From Hydrogenophaga sp. BPS33 (GTDB taxonomy: Bacteria; Pseudomonadota; Gammaproteobacteria; Burkholderiales; Burkholderiaceae_C), in NCBI RefSeq assembly GCF_009859475.1, contig NZ_CP044549.1, positions 744,001 to 808,000 of the forward strand: a stretch of 64,000 nucleotides of DNA, given 5' to 3'. Positions 37,430 to 45,250 of the stretch are shown here, one piece after another. The first letter of the stretch is position 1. The number at the start of each line of letters is the position of its first letter. The position numbers and the translations under genes are program-made. The notes under the pieces are model-generated. The model was not told where the DNA came from, did no database searches, and saw nothing but the letters and a program-made list of their open reading frames with translations.

Positions 37430-39133
37430 TCAGGCCGTGGCCTGGGGCGAACGCAGCGCGCGGCGCAGGATCTTGCCCACGTTGCTCTTGGGCAGTTCGT
37501 CGCGGAACTCGATGTGCTTGGGCATCTTGTAGCCGGTGAGATGGGACTGGCAGTAACGGATCACGTCTTCTTCGCGCAGCGTGGGGTCCGAGCGCACGAC
37601 GAAGACCTTGACCGATTCGCCCTGCTTGGCATCCGCCACGCCGATGGCGGCGCATTCGAGTACCCCCGGGCACATCGAAATGACGTTCTCGAGTTCGCTC
37701 GGGAACACGTTGAAGCCGGAGACCAGGATCATGTCTTTCTTGCGGTCGACGATGCGCGTGAAGCCTTGCGCGTCCATGATGCCCACGTCGCCGGTGCGCA
37801 TGAAGCCATCGGGGGTGAAGGCGTTCGCGGTTTCCACCGGTTGGTTGTAGTAGCCCGTCATCACGTTGGGGCCTTTGATGCAGATCTCGCCCGTTTCGCC
37901 GATGGACAGGCTGCGGCCTTCGTCGTCCTTGATGGCGATGTCGATGCCCGGCAAGGGCAGGCCGATCGTGCCGCTGAACTGCGTGCTGGTGACCGGGTTG
38001 TTGGTGCCGATGGCGCAGGTTTCGCTCATGCCCCAACCTTCGATCATGGTGCAGCCCGTCGCGGCGCGCCACTGCCGTGCCGTGCCTTCGGAGGCGGCCA
38101 TGCCGCCGGCTTGCGACATCACCAGGTTCGAGAAATCGAGCTGGCGGAATTGCGGGCTCTGGAGCAGCGCGTTGAACAGCGTGTTCACGGCCGGCAGGAG
38201 GTGGAACGGCCGCCGCTTGAGCGTGGCCACGAATTGCGGGATGTCACGCGGGTTGGGGATCAGGGTCAGGAACGCCCCGTTGCGGATGGACAGCAGGCTC
38301 AGCGTGAGGGCGAAGATGTGGTACAGCGGCAGCGCCGCGATGCCATTGACTTTGCGCGGATCGCCCACGCGGTCCAGCGCGGGCTTGAACCAGGCCTCGG
38401 CCTGCAAGATGGCGGCCACGATGTTGCGGTGCGTGAGCACCGCTCCCTTGGACAGGCCTGTGGTGCCGCCCGTGTACTGCAGGAACGCGGTCGAGTCGAG
38501 CGTGTCCTGGTTGGGCTTGAGGTGCAGGGTGCTGCCTTCGGCGAGCGCGTCGCGGAAGCTGACGATGGTGCGCTTGCCGAGCGGACCGCTGCGGGGCAAC
38601 TGGTAGGCGGGCACCATCTTGGCCAGATGGCGCACGGCGAAGGTGATCCAGCGCCCGTACCAGAAGCCGAGCTGATCGCCCAGGCTGGCGATCACCACGT
38701 GTTCCACCGAGGTCTGGTCGATCACGTCCTCCAATGTGTGCGCGAAGTTCTCCAGGATGACGATGGCCTGCGCGCCGGAGTCCTTGAGCTGGTGCTCCAG
38801 TTCGCGGGCGGTGTAGAGCGGGTTGACGTTGACCACGGTGTAGCCAGCGCGCAGCACGGCCGCCATGGCAATGAGGAATTGCGGCACGTTGGGCAGCATG
38901 ATGGCCACGCGCGCGCCCGGCACGAGTCCGCGTGCCTCCAACCACGCCCCCAAGGCCGCGCTGAGCTCGTCCAGCTCGCCGTAGCGCATCCACCGCTCCA
39001 TGCAGACGCACACCGGTTCGCGCGCGTTCGTCTTGAAGGACTCCTCCAGCAACGCAGAGACGGAGCGGTACTGTTCGGGTGCCACGTCGTGCGGCACGCC
39101 TTCGGGGTATTGGGAGAGCCAGGGTCGGGTCAT
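37430..39133 (-). CDS. fadD: Long-chain fatty acid--CoA ligase
   Basis: 567 residues, ANL superfamily. FLQYTGGTTGLSKGAVLTH (P-loop), EGWGMSETCAIGTNNP (A5), the GFMRTGDVGIMDAQGF block (A7), VDRKKDMILVSGFNVFPSE (hinge) and the catalytic Lys in PKSNVGKILRRAL. The opening WLSQYPEGVPHDVAP is typical of FadD and the length fits exactly. Activates fatty acids at the inner membrane for beta-oxidation. Followed by the MBL hydrolase gene at 9 bp spacing. Confidence 0.93.
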   Translation of the reverse strand: MTRPWLSQYPEGVPHDVAPEQYRSVSALLEESFKTNAREPVCVCMERWMRYGELDELSAALGAWLEARGLVPGARVAIMLPNVPQFLIAMAAVLRAGYTVVNVNPLYTARELEHQLKDSGAQAIVILENFAHTLEDVIDQTSVEHVVIASLGDQLGFWYGRWITFAVRHLAKMVPAYQLPRSGPLGKRTIVSFRDALAEGSTLHLKPNQDTLDSTAFLQYTGGTTGLSKGAVLTHRNIVAAILQAEAWFKPALDRVGDPRKVNGIAALPLYHIFALTLSLLSIRNGAFLTLIPNPRDIPQFVATLKRRPFHLLPAVNTLFNALLQSPQFRQLDFSNLVMSQAGGMAASEGTARQWRAATGCTMIEGWGMSETCAIGTNNPVTSTQFSGTIGLPLPGIDIAIKDDEGRSLSIGETGEICIKGPNVMTGYYNQPVETANAFTPDGFMRTGDVGIMDAQGFTRIVDRKKDMILVSGFNVFPSELENVISMCPGVLECAAIGVADAKQGESVKVFVVRSDPTLREEDVIRYCQSHLTGYKMPKHIEFRDELPKSNVGKILRRALRSPQATA

Positions 39134-39230
39134 GGGATCACGCCGGAGTGTGAGGAAGTGCCATTCTGGCGAACCGGGGCGGGTGGCGGTACCGGGCCAG
39201 CCCTAACGCGCTGTCACGCAAAGCACAGGA

Positions 39231-39977
39231 TCACGGCGGGGACGGCGCGCGGGCCAGCTCGGCCGACAGCGCATCGCGGCAGTCGGATTCGCTGGCGTCG
39301 AAGAGCAGGTCGATCCAGCGCAACTCGCGCTCGTGGATGGTGTCCAGGAACGCGCGCGCATCGCCCAGAGAAGCAAAGGCATCGAAGCCGCTCTCCAGGA
39401 AATGTTGCAGGGCATCCAGCCCTGCGGCGCGCGCCGGGTTGCGCATCATGCGAAGGGCCAGGCGCAAGGGCTTCATGCGCGTGAGCCGCTGCAACTCCTG
39501 CCCCATGTGCTGCACGACCGCCAACTGGCGCGCGCGCGCCTCGCGGTTTCCCGTGAGGCGCCAGGCCCGTGTGTAGCGCAGGGCGTCGGGCAAGGTGTCG
39601 GCCTGTGCCAGCCAGTAGGTGGCCATCTCGTGGTCCAGCACCTCGGTCAGCGCATGTGCTTCGGCCAGATCGATCGCGAGCTGCGCCACGGCCTCGGGGA
39701 ACAGGCGCTCCAGCGCGCCGGCAATGCGAGCGAATTGCGCATCGCGCTGCGCAAAATCGTGCACGCCGTAGAGCTCGTCCAGAAAGAAGCGTGCGGTGGG
39801 CGCGTAGACCGGGTGGCGCAGGAAGTCGCCGTAGGTGGCGCGAAAGCGCTGGGCCTGCAGTTCCTTCACACCGCGCACGGCGCGGTCCAGTCCGGCGGAG
39901 CTGGCTTGCTGGCGCAGGGCGCTGACGCGTTCCAGATGGCTGCGGATCTGTTCGGCGGCGCTGGGTCTGGTGGTCAT
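39231..39977 (-). CDS. Conserved hypothetical protein with FFLDELYG motif
   Basis: 248 residues, almost wholly helical, no membrane segment or signal. Marked by FRATYGDFLRHPVYAPTARF and FFLDELYGVHDFAQRD, a pattern I associate with an uncharacterised family widespread in Burkholderiales and Pseudomonas. Function unknown. Divergent from the alpha/beta hydrolase gene at 40046, with 68 bp between starts. Confidence 0.75.
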   Translation of the reverse strand: MTTRPSAAEQIRSHLERVSALRQQASSAGLDRAVRGVKELQAQRFRATYGDFLRHPVYAPTARFFLDELYGVHDFAQRDAQFARIAGALERLFPEAVAQLAIDLAEAHALTEVLDHEMATYWLAQADTLPDALRYTRAWRLTGNREARARQLAVVQHMGQELQRLTRMKPLRLALRMMRNPARAAGLDALQHFLESGFDAFASLGDARAFLDTIHERELRWIDLLFDASESDCRDALSAELARAPSPP

Positions 39978-40045
39978 GGGGCGGCTGGGAGTGGAGGACG
40001 CGCCAGTCTATTCCGGCGCGTGGATGCCGTGCGATAGTTCGGCGC

Positions 40046-41035
40046 ATGTCCAAGCCCGATGAACGAGAAACGCCACCCCTCGCTATGCGCCATTCCGCCC
40101 TGGCGCGTTTGCAGCAAGCCATGGTGTTGGCGGCCCTGGTCTTCGCGATGGTCTGGGCCGTGGTGTGGTGGTCGCGCTCCCCTCTGGTGGCGCTGGTGGG
40201 CGCGGCACTGGCGCTGGGCGGGTATGCCGTGGTGCTGGCGTTCGAAGGGGTGATGTCGACCTGGGTCAACCGCGGCGACCCCACGCCGCGTCTGTCGTTC
40301 GGCGGGGCGGTCGGGGCATGGTGGCAGGAAGTGCGCATGGGCCTGAAGGTGTTCGCATGGCGGCAGCCGTTCCGCTGGGCCAACCTGCCGGACGACGTCG
40401 TGCGGCCAGCGACAAGCGCCTCGCCCGCGGTGGTGTTCGTGCACGGCTTCGTCTGCAACCGCGGTTTCTGGTTGCCCTGGATGCGCCGCTTGCGGGCACA
40501 GGGCATCCCCTATACCTCGGTCAACCTGGAGCCGGTGTTCGGCGACATCGACGACTACCTGCCGCTCATGAGCGACGCGGTGCGGCGTGCCCACGCGCTC
40601 ACGGGGCGCCCGCCGCTGCTGGTGTGCCACAGCATGGGAGGGCTGGTGGCGCGGGCCTGGGCCGCGATGGAACCAGAAGTGCCGGTGCTCGGCATGGTCA
40701 CCATCGGCAGCCCGCACAGAGGCACCTGGCTGGGACGCTTCAGCCGCGTGGCCAATGGCCGCCAGATGCGGGTGGGCGGCGACTGGCTGGGCGCCCTGTT
40801 CGCGCGCGAGGCACAGATCCGGCCCACGCAGACGTACGGGCACTTCCTGTGCTGGTATTCGAATGGCGACAGCATCGTCTTTCCGGCCTCCACCGCCACG
40901 CTGCCGGGCGCCGACAACCGCCACGTGCCGGGCGTGCCCCACGTGGCGCTGGCGTTTCACCCGAGGGTGATGGACGAGTCGCTGGCGGTGCTCGCATCGG
41001 GCGTCAGATCGCCGAGCGAGCGCACGGCGTCGTAG
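40046..41035 (+). CDS. Membrane-anchored alpha/beta hydrolase
   Basis: 329 residues. Two hydrophobic N-terminal segments (residues ~26-43 and ~46-66), then a lipase-like domain: VVFVHGFVCNRGFW (oxyanion hole), LLVCHSMGGLVARAW (nucleophile Ser) and TIGSPHRGTWLG. A His near VPHVALAFHP and an Asp in GDSIVF could complete the triad. Resembles triacylglycerol-lipase or permease-linked esterases of Burkholderiales. The 3' end overlaps the convergent phhA gene by 79 bp, so the C-terminal ~25 residues of both proteins are encoded by opposite strands of the same DNA. Confidence 0.85.
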   Translation: MSKPDERETPPLAMRHSALARLQQAMVLAALVFAMVWAVVWWSRSPLVALVGAALALGGYAVVLAFEGVMSTWVNRGDPTPRLSFGGAVGAWWQEVRMGLKVFAWRQPFRWANLPDDVVRPATSASPAVVFVHGFVCNRGFWLPWMRRLRAQGIPYTSVNLEPVFGDIDDYLPLMSDAVRRAHALTGRPPLLVCHSMGGLVARAWAAMEPEVPVLGMVTIGSPHRGTWLGRFSRVANGRQMRVGGDWLGALFAREAQIRPTQTYGHFLCWYSNGDSIVFPASTATLPGADNRHVPGVPHVALAFHPRVMDESLAVLASGVRSPSERTAS

Positions 41036-41811
41036 AGTGGCGTGAAGTCAGGTGACGTGACTTCGAACAGGTGTTCGAAGCTGTCGATCACGAAATACGT
41101 GGCCTGGTAGTCGTCGATCTTGTAGCGCGTGCGCATGCAGCGCAGCAGGTCGAGCGCGATGCGTTGCGGCTGCGGGCTGGTGACGCTGTATTGCAGCTCG
41201 CCGGACGAACTCAGAATGCCCGCGCCGTACGCGCGCAACCCGTCGGGTTGCCGGATCAGGCCGAACTCGATCGTGTACCAGTACAGGCGCGAGAGCAGCT
41301 CGCCCGCGCCCAGATCGTGGGCCTTGAGTCCGCCCTGCCCGTAGCGTTGCACGTAGTCGGCGAACACCGGGTTGAACAGCAGCGGCACGTGGCCGAAGAG
41401 ATCGTGGAACACATCGGGCTCGACGATGTAGTCGAACTCGGCCGGCGTGCGGATCCAGTCGGTGACCGGAAACCGGCGGTTCGCGAGCAGCTCGAAGAAG
41501 GGCCGTTCGGGAATCAGGCCGGGCACGGCCACGATTTCCCATCCGCTGGCGGGCCGCAGGCGCTCGTTGATGTCCTCGAAGCGCGGAATGTGGTCTTTCA
41601 CGCCCAGCGAGGGCAAGGCTTCGATGAAGGCATCGGCGGCCAGGCCCGGCAACAGGGCCGACTGGCGTTCATAGAGCCGGCGGTAGGTGTCGTGATCGGC
41701 CGCGGTGTACGAGGCCCAGTTCTGCGCGCAGGTGTAGTCCGCCCGCGCGCGGCTGTAGTCGCCGCGCGGCGGGCGTTCGCTGGCGCCATAGACGACGGGT
41801 TCGACGGCCAT
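40957..41811 (-). CDS. phhA: Phenylalanine 4-monooxygenase
   Basis: 284 residues. Pterin-dependent aromatic amino acid hydroxylase, bacterial single-domain form. EPDVFHDLFGHVPLLFNP holds the two iron-binding His and RLYWYTIEFGLIRQP the Glu ligand; the pterin-binding stretch near WEIVAVPGLIPERPFF is intact. Converts phenylalanine to tyrosine. 10 bp downstream of hppD on the same strand, so the two form a phenylalanine/tyrosine degradation operon. Its 3' end overlaps the convergent hydrolase gene. No pterin carbinolamine dehydratase (phhB) gene is in the window. Confidence 0.96.
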   Translation of the reverse strand: MAVEPVVYGASERPPRGDYSRARADYTCAQNWASYTAADHDTYRRLYERQSALLPGLAADAFIEALPSLGVKDHIPRFEDINERLRPASGWEIVAVPGLIPERPFFELLANRRFPVTDWIRTPAEFDYIVEPDVFHDLFGHVPLLFNPVFADYVQRYGQGGLKAHDLGAGELLSRLYWYTIEFGLIRQPDGLRAYGAGILSSSGELQYSVTSPQPQRIALDLLRCMRTRYKIDDYQATYFVIDSFEHLFEVTSPDFTPLYDAVRSLGDLTPDASTASDSSITLG

Positions 41812-41821
41812 GGCGAAGGCC

Positions 41822-42943
41822 TCAAGACTTCAGAACGCCGCGGCGCATCTGGTCGAGCTCCATGGTCTCGAACAGCGCCTTGAAGTTGCCCTCGCCAAAG
41901 CCCTGGTTGCCCTTGCGCTGGATGAACTCGAAGAAGATCGGGCCCAGTTGGTTCTCGCTGAAGATCTGCAGCAGCAGTTCGCCGGGCAGGCCATCGACGA
42001 GGATGTTGCGTTGCTTCAGCGCTTCCAGGTCCTCACCGTGGTTCGGAATGCGCTTGGGCAGCAGCTCGTAATAGGTCTCGCTGGTGTTGAGCAGCTTCAC
42101 GCCGCTGAGTTCGAGCGCGTCCACCGTGTCGTAGAGGTTGTTCGAGCCCATGGCGATGTGCTGGATGCCCTCGCCGTGGTAGCGGTCCAGGTACTCCTGG
42201 ATCTGGCCCGATTTCTCGTTGCCTTCCTCGTTGATCGGGATGCGGATCTTGCCGCAGGGGCTGGTCATGGCCTTGCTCTTCACACCGGTGGCCTGGCCCT
42301 CGATGTCGAAGTAGCGCACCTCGCGGAAGTTGAACAGGCGCTCGTAGAACCCGGCCCACTCTTCCATGCGGCCCCGGTGCACGTTGTGTGTGAGGTGGTC
42401 GATGTAGGTCAGGCCGTGGCCGACCGGGTTGAGCTCGGCACCGGGCAGGGGCTCGAAGTCGACGTCGTAGAACCCGATGTTGCCGATGTCCCCGGTTTTC
42501 GCGCCGTTCTTGCCGCGCCATCTGTCGATGAAATAGATGATCGAGTCGCCAATGCCCTTGATGGCCGGGATGTTCAGCTCACCGGGGCCGGCCGATTGCG
42601 CGTAGCCCCAGGCGCCCAGCGCAATCGCGCGCTCGTAGGCCGCCTTGGCGTCGCGCACACGAAAGGCGATCGCGCACACGCTGGGGCCATGCAGCCGGGC
42701 GAAGCGCTGTGCGAAGCTGTCGGGTTCGGCGTTGAGGATGAAGTTGATCCCGCCCTGGCGGTACAGCGTCACGGCCTTGTGGCGGTGCCGGGCGATCGGC
42801 TTGAAACCCATGCGCTCGAACAGCGCGCCCATGGCCACAGGGTCTGGCGCGGCGTACTCGATGAACTCGAAGCCATCGGTGCCCATGGGGTTGTCCCAGG
42901 CGGTGGCGTCGGTCCGGGCGGCGGTGGGCAGGGGGCGGTTCAT
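41822..42943 (-). CDS. hppD: 4-hydroxyphenylpyruvate dioxygenase
   Basis: 373 residues from the ATG at 42943 (GGAGA upstream); the longer frame to 43069 runs over the regulator promoter. Two VOC-type halves; iron ligands are in YIDHLTHNVHRG (His), EGIQHIAMGSNN (His) and the late FFEFIQRKGNQGFGEGNF (Glu), the strongest signature of the family. Converts 4-hydroxyphenylpyruvate to homogentisate with loss of CO2. Co-transcribed with phhA; homogentisate dioxygenase is not in the window. Divergent from an Lrp-type regulator, the likely controller. Confidence 0.96.
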   Translation of the reverse strand: MNRPLPTAARTDATAWDNPMGTDGFEFIEYAAPDPVAMGALFERMGFKPIARHRHKAVTLYRQGGINFILNAEPDSFAQRFARLHGPSVCAIAFRVRDAKAAYERAIALGAWGYAQSAGPGELNIPAIKGIGDSIIYFIDRWRGKNGAKTGDIGNIGFYDVDFEPLPGAELNPVGHGLTYIDHLTHNVHRGRMEEWAGFYERLFNFREVRYFDIEGQATGVKSKAMTSPCGKIRIPINEEGNEKSGQIQEYLDRYHGEGIQHIAMGSNNLYDTVDALELSGVKLLNTSETYYELLPKRIPNHGEDLEALKQRNILVDGLPGELLLQIFSENQLGPIFFEFIQRKGNQGFGEGNFKALFETMELDQMRRGVLKS

Positions 42944-43028
42944 GGTGGTCTCCGGTAGGTCAGGGTGATGCGCCACTGTATCGGCGCAGGTTGTCACGAT
43001 TCCGGCGTTTTGTGGCGTTCCATTCGTC

Positions 43029-43054
43029 CAAAATGCATGAATATTGCAAAATGC
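43029..43054. promoter_or_regulatory. Direct repeat in the hppD/Lrp divergent promoter
   Basis: CAAAATGC occurs at 43029-43036 and 43047-43054, an 18-bp period, in an AT-rich patch unlike the surroundings. Candidate Lrp/AsnC binding site covering the regulator's own start region, suggesting autoregulation. Inference only. Confidence 0.35.
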
Positions 43055-43059
43055 TGGCG

Positions 43060-43533
43060 ATGGAAGCATTGGACAAGCTCGATCGCGCCATTTTGCGCAG
43101 CCTGCAGGCCGATGGCCGCGCCACCTACGACCAGATCGCTGAGTCGGTCGGTCTCTCGCCCAGCGCGGTGCTGCGCCGGGTGCGCCGGCTCGAAGAAACC
43201 CAGGTGATCGACCGCTATGTGGCGCTGGTGCGGCCCGAGGCGGTGGGGCTGGGGCTCACCGCCCACGTCAGCGTGCGGCTGGAGAAGCACAGCGACAGCG
43301 CCAAGCGCACGCCCATGGACACCTTTCGCGCCAGCGTGCTCAACTGGCCCGAGGTGGTGGAGTGCGCCGCGCTCACCGGCGACATGGACTTTCACCTGCG
43401 CCTGGTGGTGGCCGACATGGCCGCCTATTCGCGCTTCATCATGGACACCTTGCTCAAACACCCCAGCGTGCAGGACTGCAAGACCAGCTTCGTGATGGAC
43501 CGTGTGAAAAGCACCACCGCATTGCCGTTGTGA
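43060..43533 (+). CDS. Lrp/AsnC-family transcriptional regulator
   Basis: 157 residues from the ATG at 43060 (MEALDKLDRAILRSLQ, the usual family start); upstream ATGs at 43051 and 43033 are in frame, and none has a clear ribosome binding site. HTH in [26 protein letters not shown], followed by the RAM ligand-binding domain with VVECAALTGDMDFHLRLVVADM and a C-terminal VKSTTALPL. Divergent from hppD-phhA, so probably an activator or repressor responding to phenylalanine or tyrosine. Confidence 0.92.
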   Translation: MEALDKLDRAILRSLQADGRATYDQIAESVGLSPSAVLRRVRRLEETQVIDRYVALVRPEAVGLGLTAHVSVRLEKHSDSAKRTPMDTFRASVLNWPEVVECAALTGDMDFHLRLVVADMAAYSRFIMDTLLKHPSVQDCKTSFVMDRVKSTTALPL

Positions 43534-43611
43534 GAGCTCCGTCCGTCGCGTTCTGGCGGATTCCGGGGCATGGGGGCTTGCCGATACAGGCTGGACCCGT
43601 ACATTCGTCCC

Positions 43612-44301
43612 ATGGTTGATTCCACCCACTCGAACGCGCCGCCACCGCCACCCGCGCCCGGCGGCAAGCCCGGTTCGGTGGTGGTGCCGATCCGCTCCAT
43701 CGGGCCGGGGCAGATCGACCGCATCGAAGCGCACCTGCTCGCGCTCGACCCGCACGACCGCTACCTGCGCTTTGGTTATGCCGCCAACGACGAACAGATC
43801 CGCCGGTATGTGGACCAGCTCAACTTCGAGCGCGACGAGGTGTTCGGCATCTTCAACCGCCGGCTCGAACTCATCGCCATGGCGCACCTCGCGTTCTCGG
43901 TCGACCCGCAATACAACAGCTGCGCCGAGTTCGGCGTGTCCGTGGCCAGGCACGTGCGCGGGCGCGGCTATGGCGGACGGCTCTTCGAGCGCGCGGTCAT
44001 GCACGCGCGCAACGAGGGCGTGACCATGCTGTTCATCCATGCCTTGTCCGAGAACACGGCGATGCTGCGGATCGCGCGCCGGGCGGGCGCGGCGATCGAG
44101 CGCGACGGCTCCGAATCCGAGGCGCACCTGCGCCTGCCGCCGGCGGACTTCGATTCGCGTGTCACCGAGCTGCTCAACCAGCAGGTGGCCAACACCGACT
44201 ACCACCTGAAATCGCAGGCCAGGCAGTTCTGGGGCCTGCTGGAGATGCTGCAGGAAATCCGCCAGGGCGTGCGCGATGCGCGCAACCAGGTGCGTGGCTG
44301 A
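43612..44301 (+). CDS. GNAT-family N-acetyltransferase
   Basis: 229 residues from the ATG at 43612. A Pro-rich N-terminus (~20 residues) leads to a GNAT domain of residues ~30-180, with acetyl-CoA-binding motif A in SVARHVRGRGYGGRLFERAV (the R/Q-x-x-G-x-G/A pattern). The C-terminal ~50 residues form an extra helix pair. Substrate unknown. It lies 75 bp before corC on the same strand. Confidence 0.88.
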   Translation: MVDSTHSNAPPPPPAPGGKPGSVVVPIRSIGPGQIDRIEAHLLALDPHDRYLRFGYAANDEQIRRYVDQLNFERDEVFGIFNRRLELIAMAHLAFSVDPQYNSCAEFGVSVARHVRGRGYGGRLFERAVMHARNEGVTMLFIHALSENTAMLRIARRAGAAIERDGSESEAHLRLPPADFDSRVTELLNQQVANTDYHLKSQARQFWGLLEMLQEIRQGVRDARNQVRG

Positions 44302-44376
44302 ACGGCGGCGCGGCTTTGCGCCCTGCCACCTGCATGGGGTATCCTTTCGCTCTGTTACAACCTTTCTCCTCCTTCA

Positions 44377-45243
44377 GTGGCCGATTCCCCTCCCAGTAGC
44401 GGGCCGCAGCGCAGCCTGCGGCATGCCGACAAACGTGGTTTCCTGCAAAAGCTCGCGGAGTTCATCCACCCTGGACCGGATTCCAAGGACGAGTTGATCG
44501 AAACCCTCGCCGATGCCGAGGACAACGACATCATCAACGCCGAATCGCGCGTCATGCTCGAAGGCGTGATCCGCATCGCCGACATGAGCGCCGGCGACGT
44601 GATGGTGGCGGCCCCGCGCATGGATGTGCTCAACATCGATGCGCCCTACGAAGAGCTGCTGAACCTGGTCATCAACACCGCGCACTCGCGCTTTCCGGTG
44701 TACGAAGGCGAGCAGGAGAACATCATTGGCATCCTGCTGGCCAAGGACCTGCTCAAGCTGCAGCGCGCGCCGCAGCTCAACATCCGCGCGCTGCTGCGCC
44801 CGGCCACCTTCGTGCCCGAGAGCAAGGGCCTCAACGACCTGCTGCGCGAGTTCCGGGGCAACCGCAACCACCTGGCGATCGTGATCGACGAGTTCGGCCG
44901 CGTGGCCGGGCTGATCACCATCGAGGATGTGCTGGAAGAGATCGTGGGCGAGATCGAGGACGAATTCGACGTGGCCGAAGACGACGGCGACATCTTCGCC
45001 CTGGCCGACAGCACCTGGCGGGTGAGCGGCGACACGCCGATCGAACGCATCAACGAATCCTTCGGCCAGAAGTTGTCGGAAGAGGACTTCGACACCATCG
45101 GCGGCATGATCGCCCACGCCATGGGCCATGTGCCCAAGCGCGGCGAAGTCCATGAACTCGACGGCCTGCGCTTTACCGTGCTGCACACCAAGGGCGGCGC
45201 GGTGAAATGGTTCAAGGTGCTGCCCGTGCCGGGCGAGGCTTAA
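44377..45243 (+). CDS. corC: CBS-domain CorC/HlyC-type protein (magnesium/cobalt efflux)
   Basis: 288 residues from a GTG at 44377; no good ribosome binding site precedes it. Two CBS domains (~65-180; MVAAPRMDVLNIDAPYEEL, GRVAGLITIEDVLEEIVGEI) and a C-terminal CorC_HlyC domain (~200-285; STWRVSGDTPIERINESFG). Cytosolic, associated with the inner membrane; in E. coli CorC aids Mg/Co efflux. Followed 7 bp later by lnt, the conserved Burkholderiales arrangement. Confidence 0.93.
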   Translation: MADSPPSSGPQRSLRHADKRGFLQKLAEFIHPGPDSKDELIETLADAEDNDIINAESRVMLEGVIRIADMSAGDVMVAAPRMDVLNIDAPYEELLNLVINTAHSRFPVYEGEQENIIGILLAKDLLKLQRAPQLNIRALLRPATFVPESKGLNDLLREFRGNRNHLAIVIDEFGRVAGLITIEDVLEEIVGEIEDEFDVAEDDGDIFALADSTWRVSGDTPIERINESFGQKLSEEDFDTIGGMIAHAMGHVPKRGEVHELDGLRFTVLHTKGGAVKWFKVLPVPGEA

Positions 45244-45250
45244 GAAGCCC

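Noticed and set aside
36620..39484. 954-codon open frame on the plus strand
   Set aside because: Antisense to the MBL hydrolase and FadD genes, which have intact motifs; low-complexity shadow translation.
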